From assembly GCA_036898135.1 (NCBI GenBank), contig CM072513.1, positions 19,465,286 through 19,529,285 of the forward strand: DNA of 64,000 nt, read 5' to 3'. Under the pieces are notes generated by a model, which saw only the letters and a list, made by a program, of their open reading frames with translations, was not told the DNA's origin and ran no database searches. The stretch comes from Oncomelania hupensis (taxonomy: Eukaryota > Mollusca > Gastropoda > Littorinimorpha > Pomatiopsidae). Every line of letters begins with the position of its first letter. The stretch's first letter is position 1. This document shows, one piece after another, positions 11,365 through 21,860 of the stretch. The position numbers and the translations under genes are program-made.

Positions 11365-12960
11365 CTATCCTGTCCCATAACCCGAAGGTCGTAGGGGCAC
11401 CACAGATGATCGCCCAACCAGCATACTCCATCTTTCTCTGTCCTCAGCAGCCCTCATGGCTTCGCTCAGTGTCAAACCAGTCCATTCTCGAATGTTGTCC
11501 TCCCACCTCTTTTTCGGTCTCCCCCTTCTTCTACCTCCTTGCACTGTGCCTTGCAGAATGGTCTTTGCAAGGCCTGATGATCTGGTGACGTGGCCATACC
11601 ATCGGAGTTTCCGTTTCTTCACCACTGTGAGCAGGTCATCGTGTTGTCCAATGGCTTGTGTGATGGTCTGTCGGACTTCAACGTTGGTGATGTGTTGGGT
11701 ATAGGAAATGCACAGAAGTCTTCTGTAGCACCTCATCTCCATGCTTTGTATTCTTCGTTGGAGATCTGCTGTGAGGGTCCATGCTTCGCAAGCATATAGG
11801 AAGATGGAGATGACCAGAGAGCGCAGCAGTCTTACTTTGGAATGTAGACTGATGGTTCTGTCTTTCCAAATGGGCTTCAACCTTGTCAGGGCAGCAGTTG
11901 TTTGTGCGATCCTGGAGAGGACTTCCTGTCGAGACCCATTGTCTGACACAATGGCTCCTAAATATTTGAAGCTGTGCACTGTGTTGAGGGATTGGCCTTG
12001 TACTTTGATGTCCGTGTTGATGCCATTGGTGTTGTTGGTCATCATTTTGGTCTTCTCTGCACTTATTTCCATTCCATAAGCTCTGGAGGTGGTGTCAAGC
12101 CTCTGTACAAGCTGTTCAAGTTCTTGTTCCTCTCCAGCCAATCCATCAATATCATCCGCAAAACGAAGATTGGAGATTGCTCTGCCCCCTATGCTGACTG
12201 TGCCTTCGTGATCTGCAAGAGCATCTGACATGATGCGCTCTAGGAAGATGTTGAAGAGTGTTGGGGAGAGTAGGCATCCTTGACGCACACCGATTGTTGT
12301 TCTGAACCAGTTCCCGATGACGCTGTTATGGAGGACTGCACTGGTAGCCTTGTCATACAGGCTTTTGATGACTTCTATAATTTTAGGGCTGATGTTGTAC
12401 ACTTTCATGGTTGCCCATAGAGCTGCATGCCAGACTCGGTCAAATGCCTTCTTGAAGTCTATGAACACATGATATAGATGTTGTTGGTGCTGTAGGTATT
12501 TCTCACAGATTATTCTGAGGTTGAAAATCTGTTCAGTGGTACTTCGCCCTGCCATGAATCCTGCTTGTTCTTCAGCTATGATTTGTTCAGCTTGTGGTTT
12601 CAACCTGTTGAGTATTATTTTCAGGAGGACCTTGCTGGGATGGCTGATGAGGCTGATGGTGCGGTAATTTTCACACTCCTGAAGGTTACCTTTTTTGGGA
12701 AGAGTGATGACAAGCGACTGGGTCCATGGTGTAGGCCATTCCCCACTCTGCCAGATCTTGTTACAGATAATGGTGAGAGCATCAGTCATCGCTTCTCCTC
12801 CTGCTTGTAGCAGTTCCGCTGGTATGTTGTCCACTCCCGCTGACTTCCCTTTCTTCAGCGATTGCACTGCTGCCTCAACTTCTTCCCGGAGAATTGGGAG
12901 GATTTCTTCTTCTTCTCTGCTCTCGGGACATGCTAGAACTGATGGGTTCCATTTGGTGTA
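11365..12960 (-). CDS. RTE reverse transcriptase domain (broken ORF, C-terminal part)
   Basis: About 500 residues are clear from 12867; the frame is open upstream to about 12960 and no ATG marks a start. Blocks in order: GKSAGVDNIPAELL, NYRTISLISHPSK, EEQAGFMAGRST, VFIDFKKAFDRVWH (first catalytic Asp), GVRQGCLLSPTLFNIFLE, NLRFADDIDGLA (catalytic Asp pair), EISAEKTKMM, FKYLGAIVS. The C-terminus has the basic GRRRGRPKKRWEDNI segment common in RTE proteins. It copies element RNA into DNA at the nick. The stop codon is the TAG of the first GGATAG unit of the tail, so there is essentially no 3' UTR. Confidence 0.9.
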   Translation of the reverse strand, partial: YTKWNPSVLACPESREEEEILPILREEVEAAVQSLKKGKSAGVDNIPAELLQAGGEAMTDALTIICNKIWQSGEWPTPWTQSLVITLPKKGNLQECENYRTISLISHPSKVLLKIILNRLKPQAEQIIAEEQAGFMAGRSTTEQIFNLRIICEKYLQHQQHLYHVFIDFKKAFDRVWHAALWATMKVYNISPKIIEVIKSLYDKATSAVLHNSVIGNWFRTTIGVRQGCLLSPTLFNIFLERIMSDALADHEGTVSIGGRAISNLRFADDIDGLAGEEQELEQLVQRLDTTSRAYGMEISAEKTKMMTNNTNGINTDIKVQGQSLNTVHSFKYLGAIVSDNGSRQEVLSRIAQTTAALTRLKPIWKDRTISLHSKVRLLRSLVISIFLYACEAWTLTADLQRRIQSMEMRCYRRLLCISYTQHITNVEVRQTITQAIGQHDDLLTVVKKRKLRWYGHVTRSSGLAKTILQGTVQGGRRRGRPKKRWEDNIREWTGLTLSEAMRAAEDRERWSMLVGRSSVVPLRPSGYGTG

Positions 12961-13181
12961 TGGTTGTAAAGGTCAGAGCAGTACTCTGTCCATCTGTCCA
13001 AGACTTCTTGTTCTTCTGTAAGGCAAATGCCAGACTTGCTTTGGATAGTGGAGACTTTGGGCTGTTTAACACTTGTCAGCCGCTTCACAGTCTGGTAGGC
13101 CTTCTTGCTGTTGTTCTTGTTCAGATTGTTCTCTATTTCCTGGCATTGATCTTCTATCCAGTTCTCCTTTGCTGTGCGCAT
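12933..13181 (-). pseudogene. RTE linker region, frame-shifted
   Basis: This frame continues the polyprotein between the two frame changes. Its RTAKENWIEDQC and KKAYQTVKRLT stretches are charged and helical, as usual between RTE endonuclease and reverse transcriptase. It ends LYNHTPNGTHQF-stop, where the reverse transcriptase frame, already open, takes over. It belongs to the element and is not a separate gene. Confidence 0.75.
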
Positions 13182-13218
13182 GCCTTTTCGGATGTCATTG
13201 TTGATTTTTCGGTAGACA

Positions 13219-14628
13219 TCAGCTCCCTGTGAGGTGTTCTTTTTCTTTTTTTAACTCTCTTCGTTTATCACACAGATCCAAAAGTTCAGGTGTGATCCAC
13301 GGCTTCTTCTTTGGTCGGTGCTTGCCAAGGATCTCAGTGGCGGCATCTGTTACAGCTGAGTTGAAGGTATTGGTCATGGTGTTGACATCTACTTCGCCTG
13401 CCCCAAAAATAAGCAGTGGTGCAAATTTCCCTCCAATTGTGGCCTGAAATATTTTTGCCACCTCCGGGTCTTGCAGTTTGTCCAGGTCGAACTTCAGCCT
13501 AGTGCACTTTGCTGTATTTACTCTCTTCAAATGGAGCCGGAAAGACATCATCACGAGATCGTGGTCACTTCCAATGTCTGCTCCTGGAAAAGTGCGTGTC
13601 CTACCAATGTTGATGCTTGATCTGAAGCGTTTCTTGACCATGATGTAGTCGATCTGGTTGTGATGTTCCCCGCCGGGACTGTGCCATGTCCATCGTCTGG
13701 ATTTTTTGTGGAGACCAAGCGTGTTTGCCAGTACCAGATTGTTGTATCTGGCAAACTCCAATAGCCTCAGACCCCTGTCATTTGTCTCGTTGTTGCAATG
13801 GGGTCCGCATGTGTCTCCCCAGTTGTGGTGCGCATCTTGGCCAACCTTGGCATTCCAGTCGCCTTGCACTATGACTATGTCCTTCTTCGGCACTTGGTCA
13901 AGGGCCGCCTGTATATTTTCATAAAAATCCTCCACTTCGCTGTCTTCATAGTCTGATGTTGGAGCATAGGCCTGGATGATGGTAATGTTGAAAGGGGTTG
14001 CTCTCAGACGGATGGTAATGAGTCTACTGGAGACTGGGCGGCAACCCATGACAGTGGCTAGAATGTTCTTGTGGACCAAGAATCCAACGCCGTGTTCGTG
14101 CCTGTCATCTCTACCGCTGAAATAGAGCTTGTGGCCTTTGTCAGTCGTTGTTTCACCTAGGCCTTTCCAGCGCAGTTCGCTGATACCTAGAACGTTCCAT
14201 CGATAGTGGTCCAGCTCGTGGGCCAGTTCTTCTAATTTTCCTTCCGCAGTTAGGGTCCTGACATTCCAGGTTCCTATGACGATGTTGTTTCTCGTGCGGA
14301 TCTTGCTAATTTGTCCATCAGTAGCATACTTTTCACCTCCGTCCTGGTGGCCAACGGAAGGCGCGGTCCTTGTGTAGCCGGGCGACGACCGATCCGGCAT
14401 GGAATTAGTGGATAGCCTCATCATGTGTTGTGTCTTGGGCAAAAAAAGACCTGGCAGGGCCCAATCCTCTCCAGGCTGTTGGCCACAGCCAAAATCCACG
14501 AATACAGTGTGGCTCGCCTTGGCCCTGAGCACGTGGTCGTTGAACCTGTAGTAACGTGAGGTTCCTCCGCCCTGGCCGGTGACTTCTGTGTAGAAGACTT
14601 TCGCCCAGTGATGCCGTGCTAACATCAC
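13219..14628 (-). CDS. RTE endonuclease domain (broken ORF, N-terminal part)
   Basis: 469 residues from the first ATG. After about 110 residues of unassigned leader, an APE-like endonuclease begins at IVIGTWNVRTL (~residue 115). ISELRWKG carries the catalytic Glu. QAYAPTSDYED, then VQGDWNAKVG (Asp/Asn), NQIDYIMV and GSDHDLVMMSF (Asp-His pair) follow. All expected catalytic blocks are visible. It nicks target DNA to prime reverse transcription. The frame ends with a stop just after a lysine-rich stretch encoded by an A-rich run (TTAAAAAAAG); the neighbouring frame continues directly, so the stop reflects an indel. It is in the same frame as the reverse transcriptase downstream. Confidence 0.85.
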   Translation of the reverse strand: MMLARHHWAKVFYTEVTGQGGGTSRYYRFNDHVLRAKASHTVFVDFGCGQQPGEDWALPGLFLPKTQHMMRLSTNSMPDRSSPGYTRTAPSVGHQDGGEKYATDGQISKIRTRNNIVIGTWNVRTLTAEGKLEELAHELDHYRWNVLGISELRWKGLGETTTDKGHKLYFSGRDDRHEHGVGFLVHKNILATVMGCRPVSSRLITIRLRATPFNITIIQAYAPTSDYEDSEVEDFYENIQAALDQVPKKDIVIVQGDWNAKVGQDAHHNWGDTCGPHCNNETNDRGLRLLEFARYNNLVLANTLGLHKKSRRWTWHSPGGEHHNQIDYIMVKKRFRSSINIGRTRTFPGADIGSDHDLVMMSFRLHLKRVNTAKCTRLKFDLDKLQDPEVAKIFQATIGGKFAPLLIFGAGEVDVNTMTNTFNSAVTDAATEILGKHRPKKKPWITPELLDLCDKRRELKKEKEHLTGS

Positions 14629-14885
14629 CCCTGTTAGTCGCCTCTTACGACACGCCGGGAAACGTTGGGTCTATTCTATTTGCCCGAACCCACAGAGCTA
14701 AATGAAAATAATAACATAAGATATTCAAAAAAATACTCACTTTTTAAAAAATATAAATATTACTGAGAAACAGAAAATTCACGTTCTCTACATTCATCAA
14801 ATACATCCACTCTATTTAAAAATAAGGAGTAAAGTAAAAGAAATTGTCACTAAACCACAAGGATTATTTCTGCCATTTTCACAAC

Positions 14886-14957
14886 TAAAGAAAGAAAGAA
14901 AGAAAGAAAGAGAAAGAAAGAAAGAAACAAAGAAAGAAAAAGAAGGAAAGAAAGAAA
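14886..14957. repeat. (GAAA)n microsatellite
   Basis: Imperfect GAAA tetranucleotides. Confidence 0.9.
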
Positions 14958-15119
14958 AATAATGCATAATCAGTGATGTTGCTAGAAATTTTCAGCATAG
15001 GCCATTTGGCCGATTCAGTCACAAACCTTAAGGACATTTTCAAAATCTTTCGTCCATCATTTTGATTTATTATTCGTTGTAGATCTGCTGTTGATGATGA
15101 TAATGATGAACCTTAATTT

Positions 15120-15822
15120 GATTGATTGATTGATTTATTGTTGCTTTAGGTCCAGCGGACTCTTCCGAGCCAAATCAGGACCGGACAACCCCCGATCCGC
15201 ATAAAAGATCTGCTGAAACAACCCTAGTGTGAAAATTGAATGCACTCCACCGGCCAGTCACTTTACAATAAAGACATCCCACGCAGGGGACGGCTGAGGG
15301 TTTACCTCAACTACGCGAACCCCCGGTTACAAAAACAAAATAGAATACAAACATCATTATAAATTATCAACAAAACACATACATATAAAATGCCTACATT
15401 GCTAAATAATAACATCATAGGAAGCCCTAGTGACCACCCAGCAGAAAGCGTCCAACACTCCCAAGCTGATCCAACAGACCTCATACACAAACAAGGAGTC
15501 TTGTCCAGGAAGAGTTTTCAAGAAAAAAGGTAGGTCATTGATCTAGCGAAGAAGAAGATAGTATAGCAGAGTGATAGGACAGAGCAGGAATGGGAAAGAG
15601 TAAATGAGGAAGATAGCAACAGTGGGAATTTAAAGCACTAAATTTCCATAAAGTGGGGATACTATTTATACTGAAACCCCCGGCACTCCAACGGGGTTAC
15701 TGTTGCCGCAGTGAATCTGTCATGCCTACAAAGGCAAGACAGGTTTTCAACTGGGGCTTTCACTTTTCCCTTTATAGGTTAGAACAATCTACAGTGGCAA
15801 GATTGCTCATGACCCCAAGGGG
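15120..15822 (-). mobile_element. Family A element, long subfamily, full length
   Basis: A ~700 bp non-autonomous retroelement. On the minus strand it starts ACCCCTTGGGGTCATGAGC and ends GGACCTAAAGCAACAATAAA with an (AATC)n tail. The duplication TGAACCTT at 15107-15114 and 15823-15830 flanks it; extended to 13 bp there is one mismatch. No conserved ORF, and no clear tRNA head. A tetranucleotide tail and target duplications indicate LINE-mediated copying. It matches 16816-17515 and 61919-62592. Confidence 0.85.
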
Positions 15823-15835
15823 TGAACCTTTATTT

Positions 15836-16800
15836 ATCCCATAGGAAATTATTATGGCCAGAAGCAATAAAACCGAAACAGACATGAGACAAGCAAACAA
15901 CCTTAGGACCTTAGGACCTAAAACCTTAGGACAGCGGTCCGATCAGAACATGACTCCTTCGGACATTTTGGAATTTTATCGGTGAATGGCCGATTTGCCG
16001 ACGAAAACGACATCACATGATCACTGCATAATAAATAAATAAATAATTGTAAATAACAAATTAATTCCACTAAATTAAATTGTGTTTTAAAATAAATATC
16101 TAAATGTAAGGGGAGTGGGAATGAAAGGACAAGATAAAGAACTGCATAAATAAATAATAAACAAGTATCAGTGTGCAGCGCAGCTAGTCATCAGTAGGTC
16201 TCCGATTCCCAGTGGCAATTTGAAGAACAGGGATAATATAATGAGTGCACGGGATAGTTAGCATACGCTAGGCGATACCTAGACGCTGATCCCGCCTTTT
16301 CAAAACGTGCGAGCGTGAGAACAGTAGTGGACAATGGTGACCAGCACAAACAACAAAAGGATGGGGAAGGAGGGAGGGAAGGGGGATGGGGGTGGAAGTG
16401 GGGGGTGGGGGTCCTAAAACACAATTCTACCCCAAGACCTTTCTGCTTGACCCTATCCTGTCTATTCATCATGGATGTTGGACACCCCGCACCTGCTTGC
16501 TGCTGTCCGGTACCTCAATGCTCCCAACAAATATTTTTTCTACGCTGTGGAATGAACTGTTTTTGACGAGTATTAAAGACAAAATATGACAATGTCCGTT
16601 GTGCGAAGAATAATAATAAAAGAGCTTAGTTCGCCGATACTGTTCGGTAGCAGATTTGAACCAGCGGAAGCAGAAGGAAAAGAACAAAATGACAATAGGT
16701 GGGTGGTTCCTATTCCACTTGTCCTGGGTGATGCTGAACTGCAGCTGTCGTGCTTTTGTTATGTTAAAGCAGTGTGAATGTTACCGTGTATATGACTAAC
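15836..16800. other. No gene recognised; spacer between two family A copies
   Basis: It contains short CCTTAGGAC direct repeats (15899-15932) and a G-rich tract (16360-16410). No recognisable protein. Confidence 0.45.
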
Positions 16801-16815
16801 GTCCTTCGATCGAAC

Positions 16816-17515
16816 CCCTTGGGGTCATGAGCAATCTTGCCACTGTAGATTGTTCAAACCTATAAAGGAAAAAGTGAAAGCCCCAGTTGAAAACCTGTCT
16901 TGCCTTTGTAGGCATGACAGATTCACTGCGGCAACAGTACCCCCGTTGGAGTGCCGGGGGTTTCAGTATAAATAGTATCCCCACTTTCTGGAAATTTAGT
17001 GCTTTAAATTCCCACTGTTGCTATCTTCCTCATTTACTCTTTCCCATTCCTGTTCTGTCCTATCACTCTGCTATACTATCTTCTTCTTCGCTAGATCAAT
17101 GACCTACCTTTTTTCTTGAAAACTCTTCCTGGACAAGACTCCTTGTTTGTGTATGAGGTCTGTTGGATCAGCTTGGGAGTGTTGGACGCTTTCTGCTGGG
17201 TGGTCACTAGGGCTTCCTATGATGTTAGTATTTAGCAATATAGGCATTTTATATGTATATGTTTTGTTGATGATTTGTAATGATGGTTGTATTCTATTTT
17301 GTTTTTGTAACCGGGGGTTCGCGTAGTTGAGGTAAACCCTCAGCCGTCCCCCGCGTGGGATGTCTTTATTGTAAAGTGACTGGCCGGTGGAGGGCATTCA
17401 ATTTTCCCACTAGGGTTGTTTCAGCAGATTTTTTATGCGGATCGGGGGTTGTCCGGTCCTGATTTGGCTCGGAAGAGTCCGCTGGACCTAAAGCAACAAT
17501 AAATCAATCAATCAA
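16816..17515 (+). mobile_element. Family A element, long subfamily, full length
   Basis: Exactly 700 bp, in inverted orientation to the copy at 15120. A perfect 13-bp duplication CCTTCGATCGAAC at 16803-16815 and 17516-17528 flanks it. It ends in AATC repeats. The long perfect duplication suggests a fairly recent insertion and fixes both ends of the family. Confidence 0.9.
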
Positions 17516-17620
17516 CCTTCGATCGAACTTGTCAAAACCCAAAATCAAACAAAACTGTTTGCTGCTATTTGACGAACAGACTGTTGAAATCTGAAATACA
17601 CCAACGCACGCATCACACAG

Positions 17621-17690
17621 TCGGTCGATCGATCGATCTGTCTGTCTGTCTGTCGATGTACGCATCTGTCTGTCTGTCTATCTATTTAAT
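17621..17690. repeat. (GATC)/(CTGT)/(CTAT) short tetranucleotide tracts
   Basis: Compound tetranucleotide repeat. Confidence 0.85.
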
Positions 17691-18306
17691 AATCCATCAA
17701 TCCGTCGGACCATTGGGGAGGCACGAGGGATGATGTTGCACGCACTCAACCTGGCCTTTTGAGGCATCTCTGCTCCAAAAGATGGCAAATCTCTCTTATG
17801 TAGAATCAAATACGTCTGTTTTGTCTACAATGAGCCAATGATAGATCCATTTTTGGAAAATACGGTACTACTAAGTTCTTACTCATCAGTCGAAATCAAC
17901 TAGACTGCTATTGTGCCTCATGTCACAAAAAGCTCTGGAGGGTTAATCGGCAGCTCTTCATTGTGTACACGGCTTACAAGTTTTATTTAATAAATAAATA
18001 ACAAAGAGGTAAATTTTACAACGTGCCAATGAGACTTTTTAAATGCAATATTATACTAATCTCAAATTTCGATTACAGTTTAACATTATAATATTCTCTC
18101 AACTGAAATACGATAACATAAAATAATAGTCAAACTTCATTACTATCGGAGACAGAGAGAGCACCTGCAAAATTCACATTTAAAGATATTGAGCTCCAAC
18201 TCCACAGGCACCACAACAACAAATTTCCGGTTAATAGTCATTCTGTCTTCTAATGAATCGTATTTATTTCAACAGGTCCTCAACACTTCAGATACCTATA
18301 TCATAA
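17691..18306. other. No gene recognised
   Basis: A/T-rich sequence with no recognised repeat or domain. Confidence 0.45.
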
Positions 18307-18344
18307 TAACCCTAACCCTAATTATTACCTGTGTGCGAGGGCGG

Positions 18345-19328
18345 CGTGGGAGTGCGCGCACATGCTGAGACACACATACTAAGCCTATGCGCACACAGGG
18401 CACATCGCGCACATGCTGAGACACATATACTAAGCCTATGCGCACACAGGGCACATCGCGCACATGCTGAGACACATATACTAAGCCTATGCGCACATAG
18501 GGCACATCGCGCACATGCTAAGACACATACTAAGCCTATGCGCACACAGGGCACATCGCGCACATGCTGAGACACATATACTAAGCCTATGCGCACACAG
18601 GGCACATCGCGCACATGCTAAGACACATACTAAGCCTATGCGCACACAGGGCACATCGCGCACATGCTGAGACATATACTAAGCCTATGCGCACACAGGG
18701 CACATCGCACACATGCTGAGACACATATACTAAGCCTATGCGCACACAGGGCACATCGCACACATGCTGAGACACATATACTAAGCCTATGCGCACACAG
18801 GGCACATCGCGCAAATGCTGAGACACATATACTAAGCCTATGCGCACACAGGGCACATCGCGCACATGCTGAGACACATATACTAAGCCTATGCGCACAC
18901 AGGGCACATCGCGCACATGCTGAGACACATATACTAAGCCTATGCGCACACAGGGCACATCGCGCAAATGCTGAGACACATATACTAAGCCTATGCGCAC
19001 ACAGGGCACATCGCGCAAATGCTGAGACACATATACTAAGCCTATGCGCACACAGGGCACATCGCGCAAATGCTGAGACACATATACTAAGCCTATGCGC
19101 ACACAGGGCACATCGCGCAAATGCTGAGACACATATACTAAGCCTATGCGCACACAGGGCACATCGCGCACATGCTGAGACACATATACTAAGCCTATGC
19201 GCACACAGGGCACATCGCGCACATGCTGAGACACACATGCTAAGCCTATGCGCACACAGGGCACATCGCGCACATGCTGAGACACACATACTAAGCCTAT
19301 GCGCACACAGGGCACATCGCGCACATCC
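18345..19328. repeat. 51-bp minisatellite, 19 copies
   Basis: Nineteen head-to-tail units contain AAGCCTATGCGCACACAGGG. Most are 51 bp; three or so are 49 bp through loss of one AT step. Variant units with GCAAATG instead of CACATG cluster at 18809 and 18964-19120, and units with GCACACATG form another group near 18706-18760, suggesting local amplification of variants. Because 51 is 17 codons, all frames stay open over long stretches on both strands; the apparent 217-273 residue proteins are not evidence of a gene. Two TTAGGG-type repeats (CCCTAACCCTAA) lie just upstream at 18307-18323. Confidence 0.95.
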
Positions 19329-19571
19329 ACACGCTAATACCGTGTCTCTAATTTTCTACCACCGCTGTCCCAAACAACAAAACCATCACCATCAAATCAA
19401 CCAACTATTACTGAGGGGCTGGGGGTGGGTGGTGGGTGGGAGAGAGAGAGTGAATGGGGGATGTGGGGTGGGAAGAGACAAGTGAGGGCTTGCAGGTTTT
19501 AAGTTCCGCTACCATCAAAAGGGACACTGCTGCAAGTGTAAGGGACAAAATCAAAACAAATATCGATCCAT

Positions 19572-19572
<1 letters not shown>

Positions 19573-19625
<53 letters not shown>

Positions 19626-19631
19626 CTCTCC

Positions 19632-19667
<36 letters not shown>
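19573..19667. repeat. (CT)n microsatellite
   Basis: CT repeats with few interruptions. Confidence 0.95.
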
Positions 19668-19669
<2 letters not shown>

Positions 19670-19824
19670 AGAACTTCCTCCAGTGTGGTGTGAGCGTCGT
19701 TTTGAATTTCTTGCATTTTGAGTAATTACCAGTTATGTTTGAGAGTTTGGGGAAAGAGTGACTTCCCTTTCCCTCTGTGCCTTGGTATGCATACCAAGAC
19801 TCTTAAAAATGCAGCAAAAGTCTT

Positions 19825-19825
<1 letters not shown>

Positions 19826-19909
<84 letters not shown>
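19826..19909. repeat. (CT)n microsatellite
   Basis: About 42 uninterrupted CT units. Confidence 0.97.
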
Positions 19910-19911
<2 letters not shown>

Positions 19912-20668
19912 AGTTTCTCCACACCTACTCCATCGCCATAACCTCAGTTTTGAAGAACAGCCAAACAGAAAACCAGTAAAAGGTAGTTCCCGGAGCCCCC
20001 ATCACGATTATTTTCTGTACATGCACTCGTACATTTTCTCTGTCGCCTTCATCTAAACTTTCAGATTTTGTCCTCTCTGGCTGGAGTCTTATCCTCTTTA
20101 CACCAGGGAATATTTCGCCTTCTTTTTCTTCTTCTTTCTTCCGACTTGGAACGAATCTGAAATCTTTATATTCCTTGCTCCTTTATATTCGTAATCTTGC
20201 CTTGGCCACTGGTTGACCATCTCATTCCCATCCTTCTCAATCGCATTTGACACTCTCAAGAAGAAAAACAGAAGGCGTGAACGAGAAAGAGAGAGGGACA
20301 GAAGATGCAACACTGTAATGTTCTAAAGCACCCCCTCGTTCTGCTTGTACATTCGGTCACTGTTAAACAAGTAATTAACTGCAGTAAAATCTGATGGATT
20401 ATGGCATTCACGCAAAACACATGACATCACTGTAGCGTAAACTCTCGTTGTCCTTAAATAACATTATTAACTTCATTCAAAGGCAAAATAAAATGTAAAC
20501 AAGATATAAGCCATATTTGATCCTAGTAGAAACGAAAAGCGCATTCAATAAAAAGAATTGTTTTCCCATGAATGAACGATCACTCAGTTCCTTCCCGCGG
20601 CCGTTGGGAAGACATGAGGGATGCCGACGAAGAGATCTGTCGCCACTTCGATTTCTCTGCAGCGATTG

Positions 20669-21465
20669 TCAGGGATTGGCTGGAAATGAACAAGAACTTG
20701 AACAGCTGGTACAGAGGCTTAACACCACCTCCAGAGCCTATGGAATGAAAATAAGTGTAGAGAAGACAACATGATGACCAACAACACCAATGGCATCAAC
20801 ACGGACATCAAAGTCCAAGGCCAATCCCTCAACACAGTACATAGCTTCATTTATTTAGGAGACATTGTATCAAACAATGGGTCCCGACAGGAAGTCCTCT
20901 CCAGGATCGCACAAACAACTGCTGCCCTGGCGAGGTTGAAGTCAATTTGAAAAGACAAGACTATCAGACTACATTCCAAGGTAAGACTGCTGCGCTCCCT
21001 GATCATCTCCATCTTCCTATATGCTTGCAAAGCATGGACCCTCACAGCAGATCTAGAAAGAAGAATACAAAGCATGGAGATGAGGTGCTACAGAAGACTT
21101 CTGGTCATTTCCTATACCCAGCACATCACCAACGACGAAGTCCGACAGAGACCATCACACAAGCCATTGGACAACACGATGACCTGCTCACAGTGGTGAA
21201 AAAACGGAAACACCGATAGTATGGCCACGTCACCAGATCTTCAGGTCTTGCAAAGACCACCCTGCAAGGCACACTGCAAGGAGGTAGAAGAAGAGGAAGA
21301 CCGAAAAAGAGGTGGGAGGACAACATTCGAGAATGGACTGGTTTGACACTGAGCGAAACCATCAGGGTTGCTGAGGAAAGGGAAAGATGGAGTACGCTGA
21401 TTAAACGATCATCCGTGGTGCCCCTACGACCTGCGAGTTACGGGATAGGATGGGATAGAACAGGA
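20669..21465 (+). pseudogene. RTE fragment, 3' part
   Basis: It is homologous to the reverse transcriptase from just after the Asp-Asp motif (GLAGNEQELEQLVQRL) to the C-terminus. It carries several indels: a one-base frame change near 20770, and the frames at 20947-21219 and 21343 onward differ. In this copy the usual tail stop is mutated (GGATGG instead of GGATAG) and the frame runs on. 5' truncated. Confidence 0.85.
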
Positions 21466-21860
21466 TTGTCAGGGAACCCGGCATGTCTAGCGCCGTCCAT
21501 GTTTTGGCATCATCTGTCCTTTGTCGTCCACTGCGCCGCCTGCCTCCTTTCACTGTTTATTGCAGGATAGGTTATTGCAATGATGTCATGCCGCGTGACA
21601 TGGCCAAACTATGCCAGCTTCTTCATCTTCTCAATGGCAAGGAGTGGTCCTTGAAGCAAGCGACGTTACGGCAGCATTTCATTCCAAATGCCTGGATGCG
21701 TTTTTTTCCAATTCTGCTTTCGCAGCCGTAAAGTAGAACCGCCAGGACCAGAGACCTGAAGAGTTTCACCTTAGTGTATAAATGAATATCTCTACTCTTT
21801 CAGATCTTCTTCAAGCCTGCGAAGGTTAAAATGGCCTTTAAAACATACGTAAGCGTCACA
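21466..21860 (-). pseudogene. Second RTE-like LINE lineage, C-terminal fragment
   Basis: On the minus strand VKLFRSLVLAVLLYGCES, AFGMKCCRN and a HSLAMSRGM/GRRRSGRQR-like basic tail can be read across frame breaks. This is the same C-terminal layout as the main RTE family, but the sequence is clearly divergent. It meets the plus-strand RTE fragment tail-to-tail at about 21466. Confidence 0.6.

Larger units (their letters stand above)
11344..14700 (-). mobile_element. Near full-length RTE-like LINE
   Basis: A ~3.35 kb non-LTR retrotransposon. On the minus strand it has a 5' leader (14700-14629, with the GTGTCGTAAGAGGCGACTAA-like sequence common at RTE 5' ends). An APE-type endonuclease, a linker and a reverse transcriptase follow. 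The 3' end is a GGATA-type microsatellite at 11350-11373. Size and order fit the RTE clade (usually 3.2-3.4 kb, one ORF). Endonuclease and reverse transcriptase share one frame, but two frame changes near 13220-13250 and 12930-12970 break the ORF, so this copy is inactive or recently dead. I could not establish a target-site duplication. It is the reference for at least ten fragments elsewhere in the window. Confidence 0.9.

Noticed and set aside
11741..13924. Plus-strand ORFs across the RTE element
   Set aside because: They are shadows of the minus-strand polyprotein, which has all catalytic motifs.
18345..19328. CRISPR-like array
   Set aside because: Units are contiguous with no unique spacers, and the genome is clearly eukaryotic.
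18587..19485. Long repeat-protein ORFs (217-273 residues, 17-residue units) on both strands
   Set aside because: A 51-bp tandem repeat without stops is automatically open in several frames; both strands look equally coding, and there is no start context, domain or codon signal.
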